DNA of 64,000 bases, from NCBI RefSeq assembly GCF_036417845.1, contig NC_090013.1:1059001-1123000 (forward strand). The letters are read 5' to 3'. Below the pieces are notes generated by a model. The model was not told the origin of the DNA and ran no database searches. It worked only from the letters and a program-made list of their open reading frames with translations. This DNA comes from Apteryx mantelli (taxonomy: Eukaryota; Chordata; Aves; Apterygiformes; Apterygidae). Numbering within the stretch: the stretch's first letter is position 1; each line of letters begins with the position of its first letter. Made by a program: the position numbers and the translations under genes. Shown one piece after another: positions 47,000 to 64,000 of the stretch.

Positions 47000-47870
47000 G
47001 CCCCCCCCCCCCCCCGAAGGCGTTTTTGGGTGTCGGGTGGCTTCGCCTGCACCGCTGGCGCCTAGCAGGCTTGGGGAGGGCACCCACGGGTGGTGGGGGG
47101 GGGGGTGCAGCCAGTATTGCCCCCCCTATAGCCCTTAATTGCCCCCCCCAGGCCCCCATTTCCCCCACACACACGTTGGCCCCATCATCCCCATGCCCAA
47201 ATTGCCCCCATCGACCCCCTTCCCCCAGGCAAATGCTTCCCCCCCCCTCAGCTGTTATTGCCCCCCATCCCCTTCTACTCCCTCCATATCTGCCCCCCCC
47301 CGGGCTGCTACTGCCCCCCATGTCCCCCCTCCCAGGCCGTTATTGCCCCTCCATCCCCCCCCATCCTCTACTACCCCTTAGGTGTCCCCTACCCCCCCCA
47401 GGACCACTAATACCCCCACAGGCTACTATTGTCCCTCCATCTCCCCTCCCAGGCCCCTATTGCCCCCCCCCGGCCCCTGTTACCCCTCCATCTCCCCCCC
47501 CCAGGCCCCTATTGCCCCTCCAGGCCCCTGTTATCCCTCCATCTCCCCCCCCACCAAGGACCCTACTGCTCCTCCAGGCCTCTATTGCCCCCCTCTCCCT
47601 CCCCAAACCTCTAGTGCCCCCCCAGGCGCCTATAGCCCCCCCATGTGCCCCCCAGGCCCCTATTCCCCCTCTAGGCCCCTACTGCCCCCCCCAGGGCCTC
47701 CCCAGGCCTGTATTGCCCCCTCAGGCCTCTATTGCCCCCCAGACCCCTAGTGCCCCCCCCAACCGCTACTGCCCCCCATCACCACCTCCCCGACCGCTAT
47801 CGCCGCCCCATCCCTCCCCCCCCCCCACACCGCTCCTACCCGCCCCCCCCGGCCGGTCCTGCCCCCCCCC
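47000..47870. repeat. Pyrimidine-rich CCCCTATTGCCCCCC array in PNPLA6 5' intron
   Basis: C-rich units (AGGCCCCTATTGCCCCCC) of about 25-40 bases run for nearly 900 bases between the inferred 5' UTR exon and the first coding exon. Confidence 0.84.
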
Positions 47871-47894
47871 AGGCCGGTCTCGCCCCCCCGCCGC

Positions 47895-48240
47895 ACTCAC
47901 GCGCCGCCGGTCGCCGCCCCGCCCCCCGCTCCGGCCTCCGCACCGGCGGCGGCGGCCGCAGCGGGGTCATGGTCCCTTTAAAGCGGCCCCGCCCCTCCTC
48001 CCTCCGCGCGCGCGTGCGCGCTGCCGTCATGCCCGCGGCGCGGAGGGGGAGGGGAAGGGGGAAGAGGAGGGGGCGTCGCGGCGCCGCCGCCATTATGGGA
48101 GAGGCCGCACGTAGCGGCGCAAGGGCGGCGGGCGGGCACCATCTTGGGTGTGGCGCGGGTTGCCGTGGCGTCACCGCAGGGCGCCGGCGCGCGGCTGTGA
48201 CGTAAACGAAGCCGCCGCGGCGCCATTCTGAGAGTGGGAA
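47895..48240 (-). promoter_or_regulatory. PNPLA6: PNPLA6 CpG-island promoter with YY1-like sites
   Basis: Unique CpG-dense sequence upstream of PNPLA6. It holds GCCGCCATTATG (about 48084), CACCATCTTGGG (about 48137) and GCGCCATTCTGAG (about 48220), which resemble YY1 sites (CCGCCATNTT), plus a CRE-like TGACGTAA (48197-48204) and Sp1-type GCCCCGCCCCTCC. A donor (GGCGC|GTGAGTG) ends an inferred non-coding exon near 47900. The ATG at about 47970 is out of frame with the exon 46492-46423 and would make an upstream ORF if included. Confidence 0.6.
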
Positions 48241-48299
48241 GGGAGGACGGCGGGCACCGAGGGGGCGCCCGGTGGGTGAGGGGAGGCCAAGGCGGGGGG

Positions 48300-48525
48300 G
48301 GGGGGGCGAGGAGGGGCACCCACGGGCGACAGCACCCACCAAGTTCCTGCCCCACGGGGGGACAGCACCCATCAGTGCCCCATGGGCAGCAGCACCCACA
48401 GCCAGGCTCTCACCCCATGGGGTGACAGCACCCAGCACCCTGGTGCCTCCCAGGGTGACAGCACCCACCATCCAGCCCCTGCCCCACAGACACCCTGAGG
48501 TGCCGGCACCCACCGCACCCTCCAC
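48300..48525. repeat. CAGCACCCACC repeat between PNPLA6 and MCOLN1
   Basis: Units of about 40-55 bp with GACAGCACCCACC and CTGCCCCACGGGG lie between the PNPLA6 promoter and the MCOLN1 polyadenylation signal. Confidence 0.75.
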
Positions 48526-48590
48526 CCACCCCACAGGGGGCTGGGGCAACACCCCAAAAAAACAAAGAGCCGCTTTTCCTCCCAGGATAC

Positions 48591-48596
48591 TTTATT
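48591..48596 (-). other. MCOLN1: MCOLN1 polyadenylation signal
   Basis: TTTATT (AATAAA on the minus strand) follows a unique 3' UTR of about 930 bases after the MCOLN1 stop. This UTR is the longest repeat-free non-coding stretch in the window. Confidence 0.78.
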
Positions 48597-49526
48597 CGCC
48601 CAGCGCAGCCCGGCACCTAGGTAGGGGCACCCTACAGGGCACCCTACTAGGGCCTGGCGGTGCCATCCGGCCCCATCTTCCTCCTCGACAGGGCCCCAAA
48701 ACGGTGACCGAGGGCTGGGGCGAAGGGGCCTCACCTGCAGCGCCACAGCTGAGACCAGGCACAACTCAGTTCAGGAGTGAAAGGCAGGATTGGAGGAAAC
48801 AGAGCAGCGAACACCCTGCGGCGGGGACGAATCCGGCCCAAGAGCCTGGTGCTGGCTCAGCCGCCCCTTTCCTCCGCTGGGAGGAGGAGGAGGAAGAGGC
48901 CGGACAGCCACTGGCCCCGCTCCAGCGGCAAACAGCTGCTCCGGCGGTTACAAAACCTGCCCTTCACCCGTCCGCGTGTAAACAGCCTCGGCGTTCGCCC
49001 GAGCCAAAACACAGAGCCACCAGCACCATCCGGGGCCACGCGGGGAGCGGGAGGTGCCAGCCCGCACCCGGCACGGGGCCGAGAGCGGAGGGGGAACAAA
49101 GCGCCCTTCAGCTCCCCGCCGGGAGTGACCCTGGAGGAAGCCATTTCGCTCTCGCCCCGGCTCTGCTCCGGGCTCCGGCAGCGACTCTGGAGGCACCAAG
49201 GGAGCCCCGAGAATGAGGCCCCCCCCCCCCCCCCAGCAGGACCCAGGGTCCGAGCCCAGGGGCTGCGTTTTGGGTGCCGGAGCACGGAGCCACCACATCC
49301 ATCGCGGGAAAAGGAGGGGGGGAGCCGCAACCATCCCGGATTGCCGGCGCTTTGAGATCTGCCCCGGATAACGCGGGCGCCATCTCACCCCATCCCCCCG
49401 TGGTGGGGGGTGCTGAGCTCCGGCGCCGCTAAAAGCTGACGTTAAAATAAATAAAAGGGTGTGCGGAGAGAGCGGCCCCGGCATCTGCGGAGCCGGAAGG
49501 AGTCCGTGCGGCCAGGCCGGCATCCC

Positions 49527-55987
<6,461 letters not shown>

Positions 55988-56260
55988 GGCGCCGCCGCAC
56001 CGCGGCTTCAAACAACCTCCTCACGTGACCGGAAGCGCCCGCCCCGCCCGGCGCCTGACGCCCCCTGCCCCGCCCCGTTTTTGAAGCCACGCCCCCTCCG
56101 GGAGCCTGACGCCCCGCCCCTACCCCCTCCAGGCGCCTGACGCCCCGCCCCTGCCCCCTCCGGCCCCAGACGCCCCCGCCCCGCCCCCTCGCAGCACGTG
56201 ACACTGGCGCCCCGCCCCCCCCTCCGCGGCCCCCGCTGCTCCCTGGCGCCCGCCGGGCGC
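55988..56260 (-). promoter_or_regulatory. MCOLN1: MCOLN1 promoter with CLEAR-type E-boxes
   Basis: TCACGTGA (56021-56028) lies 34 bases upstream of the ATG and touches an ETS-type CCGGAAG. A second CACGTG lies at 56195-56200. Between them, four copies of a GCCTGACGCCCCGCCCC-like GC-box unit are arranged about every 40-50 bases. MCOLN1 is an established TFEB target of the lysosomal CLEAR network in mammals, so this looks like the equivalent control region. Confidence 0.7.
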
Positions 56261-56399
56261 GGTGCATTGTGGGGGCTGCAGCGCCGTGACCCCTCTGCGC
56301 CCTCCGACCCCTGCCCTTGTCCCCTTCTCCCCCCTCCCCCCCCCGTGAACATCATGGCCGCCACTGCCATCACCCCCCCCAGGGCAGGTGACACGGAGC

Positions 56400-56965
56400 C
56401 CAGGGGATGTGGCCGTGACGGGAGGAGGACGTGTGGACCATGGGGACATGTCCATGCAGGGATGGTGACACCTGGCCCAGGGGACATGGCCATGATGGGA
56501 TGGTGACACCTGGGACAGGAGCTGTGACCAGGCCATGGCAGCAATGTGTGGCCTGGGGGGACATGTCCTTGCCTGGACGGTGCCGTGTAGCCTAGGAGGA
56601 CATGTCCATGCCCAGATGGTGTCACGTGGCCTAGGGGGACATGTCCATGCCCGAACGGTGTCACGTGGCCTAGGGGGACATGTCCATGCCCGGATGGTGT
56701 CACATGGCCTAGGAGGACATGTCCATGCCCGAATGGTGTCACGTGGCCTAGGGGGACATGTCCATGCCCAGATGGTGACGTGTGGCCCACAGGGACGCGT
56801 CCATGCCGGGATGACACCGTGTGGCCCAGGGGGACATGTCCACACCAGGACGTTGCCAGGTGGCCCAGGGGGACGCTTCCACATCCAGACGGCACCATGT
56901 GGCCCAGGGGAACACGTCCACGCCAGGACGTGGCCCGTGGGGACGCGTCCATTCCCGGGCAGCAC
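56400..56965. repeat. 42-bp array downstream of the P450 gene
   Basis: Units of about 42 bp (GGGGGACATGTCCATGCCCG, ATGGTGTCACGTGGCCTA) repeat between the MCOLN1 promoter and the P450 stop codon. The first copies are highly similar and later ones diverge. Related units appear inside P450 intron 10. Confidence 0.86.
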
Positions 56966-57067
56966 CATGTGGCCCCACCGCCGTTTCCCCCCCGCTGCCC
57001 CACGCCACGGCGACGGCAATGCCACGCCGCGCCACCACAGCCACCGGATGCCACCGTGCCGACCTTT

Positions 57068-62638
<5,571 letters not shown>

Positions 62639-62829
62639 GACCGCGCACCTCCAACCACGGCCACGGGCAGCTCCGGTCCTCCCCCCCCACCCCCGCACCC
62701 CACGCTCACACGTGACCGGTGATGGACTTTGCGCCGCGGTGGCAAGGTCGGGTGTGGGCGTGTGGACGTTCCCGGGGAGGTGCCACGGTCACGTGTGCTG
62801 GCGGCGGTGGTTGGACCCGTGTTTTGGTG

Positions 62830-63645
62830 GCGGTGGCACCTCCTCCAACATGTGTCTCCATCCTATCGCCCCTCCAAACACGTGTCTTCACGGTATTGAC
62901 CCCCCTCCAACACGTGTCCTGGTGGTATCACCCCCTCAACACGTCGTGGTGGTCTTGTCCCCCCCCAGTGTGTGTCCTAGTGGTCTTGTCCCCCCCAAAA
63001 TGTATCTTGGTGGTATCACCCCCCCTCAACATGTGTCTTCATGATATTGCCCCCCAACACGTGTCGTGGTGGTCTTGTCCCCCCCAACATGTGTCTTCAT
63101 GCTATCACCTCCCCCAACACGGGTCCTGGTGGCATCGTCCCCCCAACACGTGTCTTCATGATATTGCCCCCCAACACGTGTCTTCATGGTCTTGCCCCCC
63201 CACAACATGTGTCCTGGTGGCATCACCCCTCCAACGCATGTCATGGTGGTCTTGTCCCCCCCAGCACATGTCTTCATGGTATTGACCCCCCAACACGTGT
63301 CCTGGTGGTATCACCCCCCCAACATGTGTCTTCATGGCATGGCCCCCCAACACATGTCTTGGTGGTCTTGTCCCCCCTCAATGTGTGCCCTGGTCGTCTT
63401 GTCCCCAAAACACGTATCTTGGTGGCATCACCCCCCCAACACATGTCGTGGGGGTCTTGTCCCCCCCAACATGTGTCTTCATGGTATCACCCCCCCAACA
63501 CGTGTCTTGGTGGTCTTGTCCCTCCCAAAACACGTCCTGGTGACACCTCCCCCCTCAACATGTGTCCTGGTGGCCTTGTCCCACCTAACATGTCTCCTGG
63601 TGGCATCATGCCCCAACACGTGTCCTAGAAGCTTTGGTCCCCAAC
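62830..63645. repeat. CCCCCCAACACGTGTCTTCA array upstream of the 3' lectin-like exon
   Basis: Units of about 30-36 bp (CCAACACGTGTCTTCATGGT, CTTGTCCCCCC) run for about 800 bases between the P450 promoter side and the plus-strand NPYEPL exon. Confidence 0.86.
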
Positions 63646-63659
63646 ACGCATCCTGGCAG

Positions 63660-63800
63660 CGTGTCCTGGGCGCTGGGCCACCCATGGCGCGGTGCAGCCC
63701 CGTCACCCCACCTGTGGGTGCTGGGCCACCCACGGCGCGGTGCAGCCCCCTCACCCCACCCGTGGGTGCTGGGCCACCCACGGCACGGTGCCACCCCACC
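63660..63800. repeat. About 48-bp repeat before the NPYEPL exon
   Basis: Two to three copies of GGTGCTGGGCCACCCACGGC plus GCGGTGCAGCCCCCTCACCC. They are in frame with the following NPYEPL sequence, so an in-frame N-terminal extension from an ATG at 63684 is possible. Confidence 0.75.
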
Positions 63801-63802
63801 AG

Positions 63803-63929
63803 CAACCTCCAGGAGAGGGAGCACAACCCTTACGAGCCGCTGGAGAAGGCACCCCGGGGTGGGGGCGGGGGCCACCCAGGGCTCCCTGCTGGAGAGGCGG
63901 GGCCGGGAGAAGCCACGCCCCCACGTTAG
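63803..63929 (+). CDS. Partial N-terminal exon of a second NPYEPL receptor-like gene
   Basis: The plus strand reads NLQEREHNPYEPLEKAPRG. The lectin gene at 27.9-31.3 kb reads TLCLTEENPYEPLDPP at the start of its tail exon, so the two can be aligned without gaps around a shared NPYEPL. The exon may begin at an acceptor (CCACCAG at 63796-63802 or CCTCCAG at 63806-63812) or continue an open frame from an ATG at 63684. A possible donor follows APRG (GGTGGGGGC near 63857); otherwise the frame stops at 63927-63929. No membrane or lectin exon lies inside the window, so identity as a receptor is inferred from the motif alone. Confidence 0.4.
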
Positions 63930-64000
63930 CCCCGCCCCTGCAGGGGACCCAGTTTAACCAGTCGTGCGGGAGTTGCGATAGCCGGGAAGGAGCCGGGCTG

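Noticed and set aside
48272-49355. Plus-strand frames over the MCOLN1 3' UTR
   Set aside because: No domain, no splice support and no homology that I recognise. The sequence is better explained as the UTR of a well-defined minus-strand gene.
49441-49456. AATAAATAAAA on the plus strand as a polyadenylation signal
   Set aside because: No plus-strand gene precedes it. It lies within the MCOLN1 3' UTR on the opposite strand.

Overview
This window is vertebrate nuclear DNA, most likely from a bird. The introns are short and GT-AG, the GC content is extreme, homopolymer G and C runs are common, and almost every intron and intergenic gap is filled with GC-rich minisatellites. Those traits fit an avian microchromosome. 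The gene content matches human 19p13. I read nine genes, eight with confident coding models. I built the models by hand from splice sites, reading-phase continuity and remembered protein families; no alignment was run.

Layout. (1) 1-691, plus: the last two exons of complement C3. (2) 2.69-6.78 kb, minus: a three-exon TNF-superfamily ligand of the TNFSF9/CD70 type. (3) 10.2-19.64 kb, plus: ILVBL (HACL2), 15 coding exons, 622 aa. (4) 19.73-26.3 kb, minus: SYDE1, convergent with ILVBL, 8 exons, 769 aa. (5) 27.9-31.3 kb, minus: an unnamed type II membrane lectin, 7 exons, 387 aa, joining a mannose-receptor-type cysteine-rich (ricin-B fold) domain to one C-type lectin domain. (6) 33.4-48.2 kb, minus: PNPLA6 (neuropathy target esterase), 35 coding exons, 1349 aa, with a duplicated, apparently mutually exclusive exon at its active-site Asp. 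(7) 48.58-56.2 kb, minus: MCOLN1 (TRPML1), 14 exons, 561 aa. (8) 57.07-62.64 kb, minus: a CYP4F22-like P450, 12 exons, 533 aa. (9) about 63.8 kb, plus: an N-terminal exon sharing the NPYEPL motif with gene 5, cut by the window end.

Context. C3 beside a TNF ligand recalls human 19p13.3 (C3-TNFSF14-CD70-TNFSF9). MCOLN1-PNPLA6 is the 19p13.2 tandem pair. SYDE1-ILVBL and CYP4F22 are 19p13.12 genes. The window therefore joins segments that are separate in human. Immune genes (C3, the TNF ligand, two lectin-like genes) sit among housekeeping lipid and lysosome genes (ILVBL, PNPLA6, MCOLN1, CYP4F). These share a chromosome region, not an operon or a single pathway.

The strongest items for follow-up are the cysteine-rich plus C-type lectin receptor and its possible partner at the far end, the PNPLA6 twin exons with a GC splice donor, the TNF ligand next to C3, and minisatellite arrays that surround single exons. 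I saw no tRNA, rRNA, CRISPR array, LINE, SINE, LTR element or DNA transposon.
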